Below, piece by piece: positions 1-9,010 of a stretch of DNA of 64,000 nt. The stretch comes from an uncultured Clostridia bacterium. GTDB lineage: Bacteria > Bacillota > Clostridia > Oscillospirales > Oscillospiraceae. The stretch is from assembly GCA_947165595.1 (NCBI GenBank), contig CAMVAV010000005.1, forward strand, positions 1-64,000, written 5' to 3'. The notes under the pieces were generated by a model. That model made no database searches. It was given only the letters and a program-made list of their open reading frames with translations, and was not told the origin of the DNA. Numbering within the stretch: the first letter of the stretch is position 1; each line of letters opens with the position of its first letter. Position numbers and translations under genes: made by a program.

Positions 1-688
1 ACTCGACGCCCGCCTCTCCCGCGACCGCGCGGGCAAGCAGCGTCTTGCCCGTGCCTGGCGGGCCGACGAGCAGCACGCCCTTGGGGATGCGCGCCCCGAG
101 ATCGGTGAATTTGTCCGGCTCGCGCAGAAAATCGACGATCTCCTGCAGCTCCTCCTTCTCCTCGTCCGCGCCGGCGACGTCGTCAAAGGTGGTGGGACGG
201 CCGGCGTCCTTGCCGCTGCGCACCGAGGCGGAGGCAAATTTTGCCATGCCGCCCCCGGCGCCGCCCGAGCCGCCCGCGCGGAGCGTCAGGAAATACCAGA
301 TGCCGAACAGCCCCAGAATGGCGACGAGATAGGGCAGCAGCATCGTCACATAGTTCGGCGAGTGGTCCGCGTGGTAGTCGTAGTCCTCGATGATGCCCGC
401 CGCCTTCTGCGCCTCGACCAGCCCGCCCAGGTCGTTGTAGAACAGGTCGAAATCGTAGAGGTCCTTTGTCACCGTCTTGTGCCCCTCCGCGTCCGGCGTC
501 CGGAGCGTCAGCGTCAGCGTCGTGTCGGAGACGGTGAAGGACCGGACCTTCTCCTGCTCGAACAGCGCCTTGATCTCGGCGTAGGACGGCTGTGCCGCGC
601 GCGGCTGCATCAGGTAGCTGAACGTCATGAACAGCGCCAGCAGCAGCGCAAGATAGAGAAAGATGTTTGGGCGTTTTCCCTCTGTCAA
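1..688 (-). CDS. ftsH: FtsH ATP-dependent zinc metalloprotease, N-terminal part (runs off window)
   Basis: The frame gives an N-terminal membrane segment ([20 protein letters not shown]), an extracytoplasmic FtsH-extracellular-type region, a second membrane segment ([20 protein letters not shown]), then the start of the AAA+ module with [12 protein letters not shown] and Walker A GPPGTGKT. FtsH is a membrane-bound hexameric protease that degrades misfolded and regulatory proteins. I chose a TTG start at 688 because AGGAGG lies just upstream (about 694-700) and no ATG fits. It is the last visible gene of the leftward gdpP-rplI-dnaB-tilS-hpt-ftsH run; tilS-hpt-ftsH is a classic Firmicutes order. 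The rest of the AAA domain and the HExxH protease domain lie outside the window. Confidence 0.95.
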   Translation of the reverse strand, partial: MTEGKRPNIFLYLALLLALFMTFSYLMQPRAAQPSYAEIKALFEQEKVRSFTVSDTTLTLTLRTPDAEGHKTVTKDLYDFDLFYNDLGGLVEAQKAAGIIEDYDYHADHSPNYVTMLLPYLVAILGLFGIWYFLTLRAGGSGGAGGGMAKFASASVRSGKDAGRPTTFDDVAGADEEKEELQEIVDFLREPDKFTDLGARIPKGVLLVGPPGTGKTLLARAVAGEAGVE

Positions 689-724
689 GCGGGGCGCCTC
701 CTTTGCCGTTTAGTGGTGATCGCT

Positions 725-1276
725 CTACTGATACAGCTCCGGCTTCAGCACGCCGATGTAGGGCACGTTGCGGTACTGCTGCCTGAAATCCAGGCCGTAG
801 CCGACGACGAACTCGTCCGGCGTCTCAAAGCCGACGTAGTCCGCGTGGATGGGCTTTTCGCGCCGCGCGGGCTTGTCGAGAAGGGTAACGATCGTCACGC
901 TGTTCGCGCCCTTCGCCCTGAAATAATTCGTGAGAAAGTAGAGTGTGTTGCCGGAATCGAGAATGTCCTCGACCACGATCAGGTCGCGCCCCGTGATGTC
1001 GTGCTGCAGGTCGCGCGTGATCTGCACGTTGCCGCTGCTGGCGAGCTCGTTTCCGTACGAGGAGACGGCGATGAACTCGATCTCGCTCTTGATCGGGCAG
1101 GCGCGGATGAGGTCCGCCATAAAGAGGAAGCAGCCCTTGAGCACGCCGACGAAAAGCGGGTCTTTGTCCCGGAATTCCTCATACAGCTCGTCGCCGAGCT
1201 CCTGCACGCGCGTTCTGATCTGCTCCTCGCTGAAGAGCACCTTGCAGAGGTCCTGATCCATTGTGCTTTTTTTCAT
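725..1276 (-). CDS. hpt: Hypoxanthine phosphoribosyltransferase
   Basis: 183 residues, normal for the family. It transfers phosphoribose from PRPP to hypoxanthine or guanine in purine salvage. The PRPP-binding motif is clear: LIVVEDILDSGNTL, and the C-terminal region has the family's DEFVVGYGLDFRQQYRN. The start is the ATG at 1276, which follows a GGGAGAG-like Shine-Dalgarno; the open frame extends to 1417 but that extension is arginine-rich shadow sequence overlapping tilS. It lies between tilS (23 bp upstream) and ftsH, the usual Firmicutes arrangement. Confidence 0.96.
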   Translation of the reverse strand: MKKSTMDQDLCKVLFSEEQIRTRVQELGDELYEEFRDKDPLFVGVLKGCFLFMADLIRACPIKSEIEFIAVSSYGNELASSGNVQITRDLQHDITGRDLIVVEDILDSGNTLYFLTNYFRAKGANSVTIVTLLDKPARREKPIHADYVGFETPDEFVVGYGLDFRQQYRNVPYIGVLKPELYQ

Positions 1277-1299
1277 AGTCTCTCCCTTTCTCTTCGCAT

Positions 1300-2292
1300 T
1301 TATTTCTGTTGTGGATCGGTTTTTCCTTCCCTTGTATGCAGCGCCAGCACGCCGCCGCTCCGTTCCGCCCGCACGCCGTGCGGCAGATCGAGATGCCTGC
1401 CGTACGCGCTCGCGCACAGCTCCGCGATCGCCGCGTAGTGCCGCGCGGTGAAGTCCCGCTTCCCGACCGGCAGCGCGTCCAGCAGCAGCCGCACCATGCG
1501 ACAGCGCAGCGCGTCCGGCGCGGCGTTGATCGTTTTGTCCGGCACCGTGACCCGCAAAGCGCCGAAGCGCGCGCCGCCCCGCTCCAGCCGTTCGCGCGCC
1601 AGAGCGTCCAGATAATCGCTCTCCTCGCGCAGCGTGCGCGCCGTCTCCGCCATGTGGACCGCGGCGGCGGCGTTGAGGCGCGAAAGGCGCGGCATGATCT
1701 CGTGGCGGATGTAGTTGCGCGCGAAGGCGTCGTCCAGATTCATCTCGTCGAGCCGGTGCCCCAGCCCGTTTTCCTCCGCATACGCCTCCAGCTGCGCGCG
1801 CGTCACTCCGAGGAACGGGCGCACATAGATGCCCCGCGCCGGCGCGATGCCGCCGAGCCCGCTGCGCGCGCCGCGTACCAGCTGGAACAGCAGTGTCTCG
1901 GCGTTGTCGTCCGCGTGGTGCGCCGTCGCGACGCGTGCCGCGCCGGTCTCCGCCGCCGTGCGCTCCAAAAACGCATAGCGCGCCCGGCGACCCGCCTCCT
2001 CGGTCGAGACACCCCAGGACGCCGCCAGCGCGCCGACGTCCTCATGCCCCGCGTAAAAGGGAATGCCGCGCGCGGCGCAAAAGTCCCTGACGAACGCCTC
2101 GTCGCCGTCCGCCGCCGCGCCGCGCAGCCCGTGGTGCAGATGCGCCGCGGCGACGCGCGTTCCGCGTTCGTGGAGCCAGTGCAGCAGGGAGATCGAATCC
2201 ACCCCGCCCGACACTGCCGCGAGGACCAGCTTCCCCTCCGGCAGCATATCGAAGCGCTTTGCCAGCGCCTCGGCGGCGTCCAGCCTCACCAC
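1300..2292 (-). CDS. tilS: tRNA(Ile)-lysidine synthase TilS
   Basis: 330 residues. The N-type ATP pyrophosphatase signature SGGVDS sits at residues 28-33, followed by a PP-loop ATPase core (HHGLRG, HHADDNAETLL). TilS converts C34 of tRNA-Ile(CAU) to lysidine so that it decodes AUA. The C-terminal region is shorter than in long TilS forms; a TilS substrate-binding region is visible (SDYLDALARERL) but a full C-terminal domain is not obvious. Its start overlaps the end of dnaB by 7 bp, which points to translational coupling. Confidence 0.94.
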   Translation of the reverse strand: MVRLDAAEALAKRFDMLPEGKLVLAAVSGGVDSISLLHWLHERGTRVAAAHLHHGLRGAAADGDEAFVRDFCAARGIPFYAGHEDVGALAASWGVSTEEAGRRARYAFLERTAAETGAARVATAHHADDNAETLLFQLVRGARSGLGGIAPARGIYVRPFLGVTRAQLEAYAEENGLGHRLDEMNLDDAFARNYIRHEIMPRLSRLNAAAAVHMAETARTLREESDYLDALARERLERGGARFGALRVTVPDKTINAAPDALRCRMVRLLLDALPVGKRDFTARHYAAIAELCASAYGRHLDLPHGVRAERSGGVLALHTREGKTDPQQK

Positions 2293-3650
2293 TCCTCCTC
2301 CTCATAGCGTCCCTCATAGGTCGAGAAGGTCGTGTACTCGGGCGACCAGGTGAGATTCACCTTGCCGGTGGAGCCGTGGCGGTTCTTGGCGATGATACAT
2401 TCGGCAATATTATGCTGCTCGGATTCCTCTTTGTAATAATCGTCGCGGTAGATGAACAGCACAATGTCGGCGTCCTGCTCGATGGCGCCGGAATCGCGCA
2501 GGTCCGAGAGCATGGGGCGCTTGTCCTCGCGCTTCTCGTTGCCGCGGTTGAGCTGCGAAAGGCAGAGCACCGGCACGTTCAGCTCCTTCGCCATGATCTT
2601 GAGCATGCGCGACATGTCGCTGACCGCCTGCTGGCGGCTTTCGGTGCGCGAGCCGCCGCTGCCGCCCGCCGAGGTCATCAGCTGGAGATAGTCGATCACG
2701 ACCAGGCCGAGGTTGTCGATGCGGCGGCATTTCGCGTTCATATCCGCCACGGTCAGCAGCGGGTTGTCGTCAATGCGGATATCCAGCGGGCTGAGCACCG
2801 TCGTCGCGTTGGCGATGCGCACCCAGTCGGACTCGCGCAGGTTGCCGGTCAGGAGGCGCTGGTTCTCCACCGTCGCCTCGTTGGACAGGATACGCGTGAC
2901 CAGCTGCTCGCGCGACATTTCCAGAGAAAAGATCGCCACGGCCTTCCCGCTGCTCTTGGCGACGTTGAGCGCCATGTTGAGCGCGAGGCTCGTCTTGCCC
3001 ATGCCGGGGCGCGCGGCGAGAAGCACCAGATCGCTGCTGCCAAAGCCGGCCGTCTTGCTGTCAATGGCGGAAAAGCCGATCGGCAGGCCCGGCTGCAGCT
3101 TTCCGTCGCTGGCGGAAAGCTCGGTCAGATGGTCGAGCACGGCCAGCAGCACGGGGCCGATGCGCTCCATGTCCTGCGCGCTGCGGCCGCGGCGGATGGC
3201 ATAGATCTTCTGCTCCGCCGCCTCCAGCACCGCCGCCGCGCCGCCCTCTCCCTCCTGCACGAGCCTGGTGATGTCGCCCGCGGCGGTCGCCACGGCGCGC
3301 AGCAGCGCCTTGTCGCGCACGATGTCCGCGTATTCGAGCACGTTCGCGCTCGTGGGCGTGACCTCCATCAGCTCCGCCAGGTAGGCGCGCGTGGTCGCCG
3401 CGTCATAGGTGCCGTTTTTCTCCATCTCTCCGACGACGGTCAGCGCGTCGATGGGGCGGCTGTAGAGGAACATCGACTGGATGGTCGCGTACACGTCGCG
3501 GTTCTGGCTGAGGTAAAAATCCTCGGGCAGCAGCTTCTCCATCACGTCCTTGACGCAGGACGCGTCGATGAGCATGGAGCCCAGGACCGCCTGCTCCGCC
3601 TCCAGGCTGTGCGGCATCTGACGGTAAAAAAGTTCTTCGTCCAACGCCAT
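2286..3650 (-). CDS. dnaB: Replicative DNA helicase DnaB (DnaC in Bacillus naming)
   Basis: 454 residues, full length. It is the hexameric fork helicase. The N-terminal DnaB domain begins QMPHSLEAEQAVLGSML, and the RecA-like C-terminal domain has Walker A ARPGMGKTS at about residues 213-221, Walker B LGLVVIDYLQLM and the ...LSQLNRGNEKR... segment. It lies 12 bp downstream of rplI. The rplI-dnaB pair is widely conserved in Firmicutes. Confidence 0.97.
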   Translation of the reverse strand: MALDEELFYRQMPHSLEAEQAVLGSMLIDASCVKDVMEKLLPEDFYLSQNRDVYATIQSMFLYSRPIDALTVVGEMEKNGTYDAATTRAYLAELMEVTPTSANVLEYADIVRDKALLRAVATAAGDITRLVQEGEGGAAAVLEAAEQKIYAIRRGRSAQDMERIGPVLLAVLDHLTELSASDGKLQPGLPIGFSAIDSKTAGFGSSDLVLLAARPGMGKTSLALNMALNVAKSSGKAVAIFSLEMSREQLVTRILSNEATVENQRLLTGNLRESDWVRIANATTVLSPLDIRIDDNPLLTVADMNAKCRRIDNLGLVVIDYLQLMTSAGGSGGSRTESRQQAVSDMSRMLKIMAKELNVPVLCLSQLNRGNEKREDKRPMLSDLRDSGAIEQDADIVLFIYRDDYYKEESEQHNIAECIIAKNRHGSTGKVNLTWSPEYTTFSTYEGRYEEEEW

Positions 3651-3662
3651 GGGCCTGCCTCC

Positions 3663-4109
3663 TTACGCTTCCTCCGCAACCTCAACGGAGAAATTCACGC
3701 TGACCTCATAGCCCAGCTTCGCCCTGACCTCGTGCGTGCCGAAGGTCTTGATGGGCTCGAGCACGAGCTGCTGCTTCGTGACCTCGACGCCGAGCTGGGC
3801 GGCAAGCGCCTCGGAAATCTCCTTGCCCGTGACGGCGCCGAACAGCTTGCCGCCCGCGCCGCCCTTCGCGGCGACCCGGACGGTCCTGCCCCGCAGCTTG
3901 TCCGCCGCGGCGACGGCGGCGGCGCGGTTTGCCGCCTCCTCCTTGCGGCGGGCGGCGTCCTTGAGCTTCATCGTATTGATGGCGTCGGGCGTGGCGGGGA
4001 CGGCGAGCTTGCGCGGCAGCAGATAGTTGCGCGCGTAACCCTCGGCGGCGTCGATCAGCTCGCCCTTTTTGCCCTGTCCCCTGACGTCCTGCTGTAAAAT
4101 GACCTTCAT
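3663..4109 (-). CDS. rplI: 50S ribosomal protein bL9
   Basis: 148 residues, the typical length. The N-terminal L9 domain reads MKVILQQDVRGQGKKGELID and is followed by GYARNYLLPRKLA. A long alanine/lysine-rich helix then connects to the C-terminal domain (GGKLFGAVTGKEISEAL), the usual dumbbell organisation. It binds 23S rRNA near the L1 stalk. It lies between gdpP and dnaB, 21 bp after gdpP. Confidence 0.97.
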   Translation of the reverse strand: MKVILQQDVRGQGKKGELIDAAEGYARNYLLPRKLAVPATPDAINTMKLKDAARRKEEAANRAAAVAAADKLRGRTVRVAAKGGAGGKLFGAVTGKEISEALAAQLGVEVTKQQLVLEPIKTFGTHEVRAKLGYEVSVNFSVEVAEEA

Positions 4110-4130
4110 GGCTTCGTTCTCCTTTTCCCG

Positions 4131-6137
4131 TTATTCTTCAAAGTAATCGTCGATCGCGGCGAGAAGCTGCTCGCGCACGACCTCCACGGTGCCGTCCGGC
4201 ACCTGAGCGCCCGCGGTGGTGGAGTTGCCGCCGCCGCCGAGCTTCTCCGCGATGATCTGGACGTTGACGTCGCCGAGCGAGCGCGCGGAGAGGTTGACGC
4301 CCGAGCCGTGCCGGAACAGCACGAAGGACGCGCGCACGCCGCGCAGCGTCAGCAGCTCGTCCGTCGCCTTCGCGGCGGTCACGCGATCCGCCTCCTCGTC
4401 GATGGCGGCGACCGCGATGTCCTCGTGATACATCTCCGCGTGGCGGATGATGTTGTAGCGCTCGACCATGTCGGACAAATCGCCCTGGAACAGGCGCTGC
4501 ACGTCGGCGGTATCCGCGCCCGCGCGGCGCAGGAACGCCGCAGCCTCAAAGGTGCGCCCACCGGTGCGGCGCGTAAAGTTCTTCGTGTCGAGCACTATGC
4601 CCGCGAGCAGCGCCTCCGCCTCCGCGCGCAGAATGTTCCCCGGCTCGCAGAGGTATTGCAGCAGCTCCGTCACCAGCTCCGACGCCGAGGAGGCGTAGGG
4701 CTCGTGAAAGTTGAGCGCGGCGTTTTCGATATAGCTCGCCGCCCGCCTGTGGTGGTCGATCACGGCGACGCGGTTGCACGCGTCCAGCAGCGCCTCGGAC
4801 TCCACAAAGTCGGGACGGTTGGTGTCGACCACCACCAGCAGCGCGCCGGAGCGCGCCATGATGAACGCGTCGTTCCCGCTGATGAAGGCGTCCGCGTACT
4901 CGGGCAGCTCCCTGAGCCGCGCCAGCACCGCCTCGGAGGCGTTGTTCGCCATGTCGATGACGATCTGCGCCTTCTTGCCGCGCTTGCGCGCGATGCACAT
5001 GATGCCCGCCGCGGCGCCGACGGCGTCCATATCCGCGTGCTTGTGCCCCATGATGAAGACCTGCGACGCGTCGGAGATCAGCTCGCCCAGCGCGTTTGCC
5101 ATAACGCGGGACTTGACCTTGGTGCGTTTTTCCGACGCCTGAGATTTGCCGCCGTAAAACTCGAAGTCCAGCTTGTTGCGCACGACGACCTGGTCGCCGC
5201 CGCGGGAGAGCGCCATCTCGATGGACAGCGACGCGTACTGATACAGCGTGCCGAAATCCTCGGCGTCCTTGCCCACGCCGATGGAGAGCGTCGCCGCGAC
5301 GCCGTCCTCGGTCACGACCTCGCGCACGGAATCGAGCACGGTGAACTTTGCCTGCACGAGCTTCAGATAGTTTTGCTGGGAAATGACAAGCAGATAGCGG
5401 TTGCGGTCGAGGCGGCAGAACAGGCTCTCCGACCCCTCGAGCCACTTGCTGAGCTTTTCGTTGATGCGCGCGAGGTTCGCCGAGCGCGTCGCCTCCGTGC
5501 CCGCCTTCATCAGCTCCTCGTAGTTGTCGAGCATAATGATGCCGACGATGGGCTTGCCGCTCTCCTTCTCGTCGCGCAGGGCGTCCTCCTCGGTCACGTC
5601 GAACCAGTAGGTCGTCGCGAGCATCGCGGCGCGCCGCTGTCCGCCGGGGCGGCTGAGCGTGCCGAAGACGCGGAAGTGCCTGTCGTTCACGATCACCGTC
5701 TCGGGCGCCTTCTCCTTGCTCTCCAGCAGCCAGCGGTATTCAAACGTGGGCAGCGCCTCGTCCACCTTGCTCTCAAAAAGGCTCTCCCGCACGCCGGTCA
5801 GCTCGCGGAAGCTGTCGTTGCTCCACAGGATCTCCTGCGTGTCGGGACGGAAGACCATCATCGCGACCGGCGCGGAGAGCATCGACGCCTTGTCCGCCGT
5901 GGTCATGTCGTCGGTCACGTCGTCGATGTAGCGCCGGATCTCCTCGCGTCGCTTTTTCGCGGTCACACGGTAATTGAAGTAGAGCGCAAACACAAGCAGC
6001 GTCTCGACGGCCGCCAGCCAGATCCTCGGGATCGGCGTGCAGAACGTCGCGGCGACTATGGCGACCGCACAGGCGAAATAGAGCCGGATGCTCGGCTCCG
6101 TCAGCCTGGTGACGCGCTTGGAAACTTGATTGGCCAA
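4131..6137 (-). CDS. gdpP: Cyclic-di-AMP phosphodiesterase GdpP (YybT family)
   Basis: 668 residues. Order: two N-terminal membrane helices (LYFACAVAIVAATFC, IWLAAVETLLVFALYF), a degenerate PAS region, a degenerate GGDEF domain, then DHH (HKHADMDAVGAAAGI at about 365-380, VVVDTNRPDF, VIDHHRR) and DHHA1 with the glycine-rich GGGGNSTTAGAQ near the C-terminus. It hydrolyses c-di-AMP to pApA and so affects wall and osmotic homeostasis. I chose the TTG at 6137 (after AAAGGAGAACGAGCC) over an upstream ATG because of that Shine-Dalgarno and because the longer N-terminus would overlap the promoter. It heads the operon with rplI and dnaB. Confidence 0.95.
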   Translation of the reverse strand: MANQVSKRVTRLTEPSIRLYFACAVAIVAATFCTPIPRIWLAAVETLLVFALYFNYRVTAKKRREEIRRYIDDVTDDMTTADKASMLSAPVAMMVFRPDTQEILWSNDSFRELTGVRESLFESKVDEALPTFEYRWLLESKEKAPETVIVNDRHFRVFGTLSRPGGQRRAAMLATTYWFDVTEEDALRDEKESGKPIVGIIMLDNYEELMKAGTEATRSANLARINEKLSKWLEGSESLFCRLDRNRYLLVISQQNYLKLVQAKFTVLDSVREVVTEDGVAATLSIGVGKDAEDFGTLYQYASLSIEMALSRGGDQVVVRNKLDFEFYGGKSQASEKRTKVKSRVMANALGELISDASQVFIMGHKHADMDAVGAAAGIMCIARKRGKKAQIVIDMANNASEAVLARLRELPEYADAFISGNDAFIMARSGALLVVVDTNRPDFVESEALLDACNRVAVIDHHRRAASYIENAALNFHEPYASSASELVTELLQYLCEPGNILRAEAEALLAGIVLDTKNFTRRTGGRTFEAAAFLRRAGADTADVQRLFQGDLSDMVERYNIIRHAEMYHEDIAVAAIDEEADRVTAAKATDELLTLRGVRASFVLFRHGSGVNLSARSLGDVNVQIIAEKLGGGGNSTTAGAQVPDGTVEVVREQLLAAIDDYFEE

Positions 6138-6188
6138 GGCTCGTTCTCCTTTCCGTTGAAGCTGCACACGGCGGCAATATACAGATGC

Positions 6189-6218
6189 ATTATAGCACAA
6201 TGCGGAACAAGGATACAA
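6189..6218 (-). promoter_or_regulatory. Promoter of the gdpP-rplI-dnaB-tilS-hpt-ftsH operon
   Basis: Read on the minus strand: -35 TTGTAT (6213-6218), 18-bp spacer, extended -10 TGC TATAAT (6189-6194). It lies about 50 bp ahead of the gdpP start. Confidence 0.65.
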
Positions 6219-6280
6219 TCATTATTTTTCCCCGAATCCGGGCGAATGAAAAAAGAAATGTATAAACCCCTTGACAAGCG

Positions 6281-6525
6281 TGATATACTATATGGAAACT
6301 GATATTTGCCGCGCGGGCGTGACGCCGCGCGGTACATATAAAACCGCCGCGCGCCGAGCGCGGCAGACAAGTCCACAGAGCAGAAGCAGGACGCCGCAGG
6401 GGGCCGGTTCGTTTCGCGAGACAGGGCGAAGCGCGGAGCACGGACGTCTCTGTGTTGTTGTGCGCCCCCGCCGCCCGCTTCTGCTCGGACCGTACATTAT
6501 TATGAAAACAGGAGTGTAACACAAA
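6281..6525 (+). promoter_or_regulatory. Extended -10 promoter and long 5' leader of rnjA
   Basis: An extended -10, TGATATACT, lies at 6281-6289. A TTGACA at 6271-6276 is too close to act as its -35. If transcription starts near 6296 the rnjA leader is about 230 nt. The leader contains GC-rich hairpins (arms CCGCGCG/CGCGCGG near 6308-6335) and a long-range pairing of GCAGAAGC (6380-6387) with GCTTCTGC (6477-6484). No gene was seen in it and no known riboswitch class was recognised. Confidence 0.45.
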
Positions 6526-8187
6526 TTGGCTGAACAACTGAAGATTATCCCCCTCGGGGGACTCGACGAGATCGGCAAGAACATGACCGTGTACGAGTAC
6601 GGCGGCGAGATTGTCGTCATCGACTGCGGCATGGCGTTCCCCGACACGGAGATGTACGGCATCGACTGCGTCATCCCCGACGTCAGCTATCTCGTCAAAA
6701 ACAAAAAGCGTATCCGCGGCCTGTTCATCACGCACGGGCACGAGGACCACATCGGCGCCATCCCCTATGTGCTCAAGCAGGTGAACATGCCGATCTACTG
6801 CACCCGTCTGACGGCGGGGCTCATCCGGCTCAAGCTGGAGGAGCACGGCCTTGCGAAGACGACGAAGATCGTCACCGTCGAGCGCGGCATGACCGTCAAG
6901 GCGGGCAAGTTCTCCGTGGAGTTCATCCACGTCAACCACTCGATCGCGGACAGCGTCGCCTTTGCGATCCACACGCCGCTCGGCTGTGTGGTCCACACAG
7001 GCGACTTCAAGATCGACTCCACGCCCATCGACGGGGAGGTCATCGACCTGGCCCGCTTCGGCGCTCTCGGCAAGGAGGGCGTGCTGGCGATGCTCGCGGA
7101 TTCGACCAACGTCGAGCGCCCGGGCTACACGATGAGCGAGAGCATGGTCGGCAAGACCTTCGAGCGGCTGTTTGCCGGCTGCAAGCAGCGCATCATCGTC
7201 ACGACCTTTGCCTCCAACGTCCACCGCATCCAGCAGGTCATCGACGCCGCCGCCGCCTGCGGGCGCAAGGTCGCCGTCTCCGGGCGCAGCATGGAGAACG
7301 TCACCAAGGTCGCGACGGAGCTCGGCTACATGAAGCTGCCGAAAAACACGGTCGTCGACCTGAACAAGATCAAGTCCCTCCCCCTCGAAAAGCAGGTGAT
7401 CGTCACGACCGGCTCGCAGGGCGAGGAAATGAGCGCGCTGTACCGCATGGCGTTCTCCCAGCACAAGCAGATCGAGGTCGGCCCCGGCGACAAGGTCATC
7501 ATCTCCGCCTCCGCCATCCCCGGCAACGAAAACACGGTCTCGCGCGTGATCAACGAGCTGTTCCGCAAGGGCGTGGACGTGGTCTATGACCGCGCGGACA
7601 TGCTGCATGTCTCCGGCCACGCCTGTCAGGAGGAGCTGAAGATCATCCACGCGCTCGTCAAGCCCAAGTACTTCATCCCCGTTCACGGCGAGCAGCGCAT
7701 GCTGCAGCTGCACAAGGACCTCGCGATGAAGATGGGCATGGAGCGCAAGAACATCGCCATCTGCGAAAACGGCGACGCGATCGAGATCGGCGCGCGGTCG
7801 ATGAAGATCGTTCCCGGCGCCGTCGAAGCGGGCGAGGTGCTCGTCGACGGCAGCGGCGTGGGCGACGTCGGCGCGGTGGTGCTCCGCGACCGCAAGCATC
7901 TGGCGGAGGACGGCATGGTCGTCATCGTGCTGCCGGTCTCGGCGCAGAACGGCGAGATGCTGGCGGAGCCGGAGATCATCACCCGCGGCTTCATCTACGT
8001 CAAGGAGTCCGAGGAGCTGATCCAGGAGCTCAAAAACATCACGATGTCCGCCGCCGAGAACGTCCGCGGCCGCCGCAGCCGCGACCTCGGCGAGCTGCGC
8101 GGCGCGATCAGGAGCGCGGTGAGCGGCTACCTTTTCAAGTCCACGAAGCGCTCTCCGATGGTCATCCCCGTCATCACAAGACTTTGA
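6526..8187 (+). CDS. rnjA: Ribonuclease J
   Basis: 553 residues. This is a metallo-beta-lactamase/beta-CASP ribonuclease with 5'-3' exo- and endonuclease activity in mRNA decay and rRNA processing. The zinc motif HGHEDHIGA is at about residues 70-78; other metal ligands include HTGDFKID and the later VSGHACQEELK and PVHGEQRML segments, plus beta-CASP motifs (DSTNVERPG, TTFASNVHRIQQ, SGRSM). The C-terminal RNase J domain is present. The start is TTG (TTGGCTGAACAA) after GGAG at 6511-6514. It is a single-gene unit ending in a strong terminator. Confidence 0.96.
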   Translation: MAEQLKIIPLGGLDEIGKNMTVYEYGGEIVVIDCGMAFPDTEMYGIDCVIPDVSYLVKNKKRIRGLFITHGHEDHIGAIPYVLKQVNMPIYCTRLTAGLIRLKLEEHGLAKTTKIVTVERGMTVKAGKFSVEFIHVNHSIADSVAFAIHTPLGCVVHTGDFKIDSTPIDGEVIDLARFGALGKEGVLAMLADSTNVERPGYTMSESMVGKTFERLFAGCKQRIIVTTFASNVHRIQQVIDAAAACGRKVAVSGRSMENVTKVATELGYMKLPKNTVVDLNKIKSLPLEKQVIVTTGSQGEEMSALYRMAFSQHKQIEVGPGDKVIISASAIPGNENTVSRVINELFRKGVDVVYDRADMLHVSGHACQEELKIIHALVKPKYFIPVHGEQRMLQLHKDLAMKMGMERKNIAICENGDAIEIGARSMKIVPGAVEAGEVLVDGSGVGDVGAVVLRDRKHLAEDGMVVIVLPVSAQNGEMLAEPEIITRGFIYVKESEELIQELKNITMSAAENVRGRRSRDLGELRGAIRSAVSGYLFKSTKRSPMVIPVITRL

Positions 8188-8190
8188 ATC

Positions 8191-8218
8191 AAAAAACCGC
8201 CCGACCGGGCGGTTTTTT
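8191..8218 (+). terminator. Rho-independent terminator of rnjA, shared with the convergent gene
   Basis: AAAAAA, stem CCGCCC, loop GACC, stem GGGCGG, TTTTTT. It is symmetric, so it can serve both converging genes. Confidence 0.9.
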
Positions 8219-8229
8219 ATGGTATCTTC

Positions 8230-9000
8230 CTACTCCTTGGTGACCCTTTTGAGGATCGGGTCCAGCTCGTGCGTCCACTGGGAGAAGCCGTCGTGCTCCT
8301 GCATATAGGTCAGCACCTGCCAGTTCAGCCCGCCCGGCGTCATCTCGTTCGCGAGCTCGCGCAGTGTCCCGTCCCACGACGACGCCTTGCGGGAGAGCGC
8401 GTCCGTGAACGAGGTCACATACCGCCGCGCCGACGGCTCGTCCAGCCCGTTCGCCTCGCACCACTCCACCAGCGTCGCAAGCATCATATAGTAGGCGCTC
8501 ATGTCGGAGGTGATCGTGCGCAGGATGGCGATCTGCTTCGGATCGTCCACGGCGACCACCTCGCCGATGTGCGAGAACAGCTCCACCGCCTCCGGCGCCG
8601 CCGGGCAGACGACGACCGGGCCGATGCGGTCCGCCGCGAAGGTCAGCGGCACCACGTCGAGCATCAGCCTCCGCGCGCCGATCAGCTCCCGCGCGCGGGA
8701 GAGGGACAGCGTCGGCACAAGCGTCACGAAGTTCTTCTCCGGCGGGATGCGCAGCGCGCCGAGCACCTCCTCCGCCTGCTGCGGCAGCACGGAGAGAAAG
8801 ACCCAGTCCGACGCGTCCGCCACGCCCTGATTGTCCTCCGCCACGCGCACGATGTCCGGATACGCCGCGGCGAGCCGCGCGGAGCGCTCCCGCGTGCGCG
8901 GTGAGACCGTGATCCGCAGCCCCTCGATCCCCGCGCGGCAAAAGCCTGTGATGACGGACTCCGCGATGATGCCCGTACCGATAAAGCCCAATTTCAGCAT
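8230..9000 (-). CDS. Pyrroline-5-carboxylate reductase-family oxidoreductase (divergent ProC)
   Basis: 256 residues. The N-terminal Rossmann motif is MLKLGFIGTGIIAESVI, followed by a typical ProC-like layout: VSPRTRERS after beta-2, VFLSVLPQQAEEVL, then a helical C-terminal half. ProC enzymes reduce P5C to proline with NAD(P)H. The C-terminal signature of bona fide ProC (DxVTSPGGTT-like) is not present; SFTDALSRKASSWDGTLRELANEMTPGGLN only loosely resembles it, so substrate is uncertain. The start is the ATG at 9000 after GGAGGGCGCT. It ends 11 bp before the rnjA terminator and lies 10 bp after rsmI. Confidence 0.8.
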   Translation of the reverse strand: MLKLGFIGTGIIAESVITGFCRAGIEGLRITVSPRTRERSARLAAAYPDIVRVAEDNQGVADASDWVFLSVLPQQAEEVLGALRIPPEKNFVTLVPTLSLSRARELIGARRLMLDVVPLTFAADRIGPVVVCPAAPEAVELFSHIGEVVAVDDPKQIAILRTITSDMSAYYMMLATLVEWCEANGLDEPSARRYVTSFTDALSRKASSWDGTLRELANEMTPGGLNWQVLTYMQEHDGFSQWTHELDPILKRVTKE

Positions 9001-9010
9001 AGCGCCCTCC

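Noticed and set aside
6271..6289. TTGACA as -35 for the rnjA promoter
   Set aside because: Only 7 bp separate it from TATACT; no -10 lies 16-18 bp downstream. The extended -10 is the better explanation.
2259..8904. Long open frames opposite dnaB/rplI (2259-4097), gdpP (4308-6302), rnjA (6190-7899) and the P5CR-like gene (8269-8904)
   Set aside because: They mirror conserved genes in high-GC sequence, have Arg/His/Val-rich composition, no family resemblance and no ribosome binding site.
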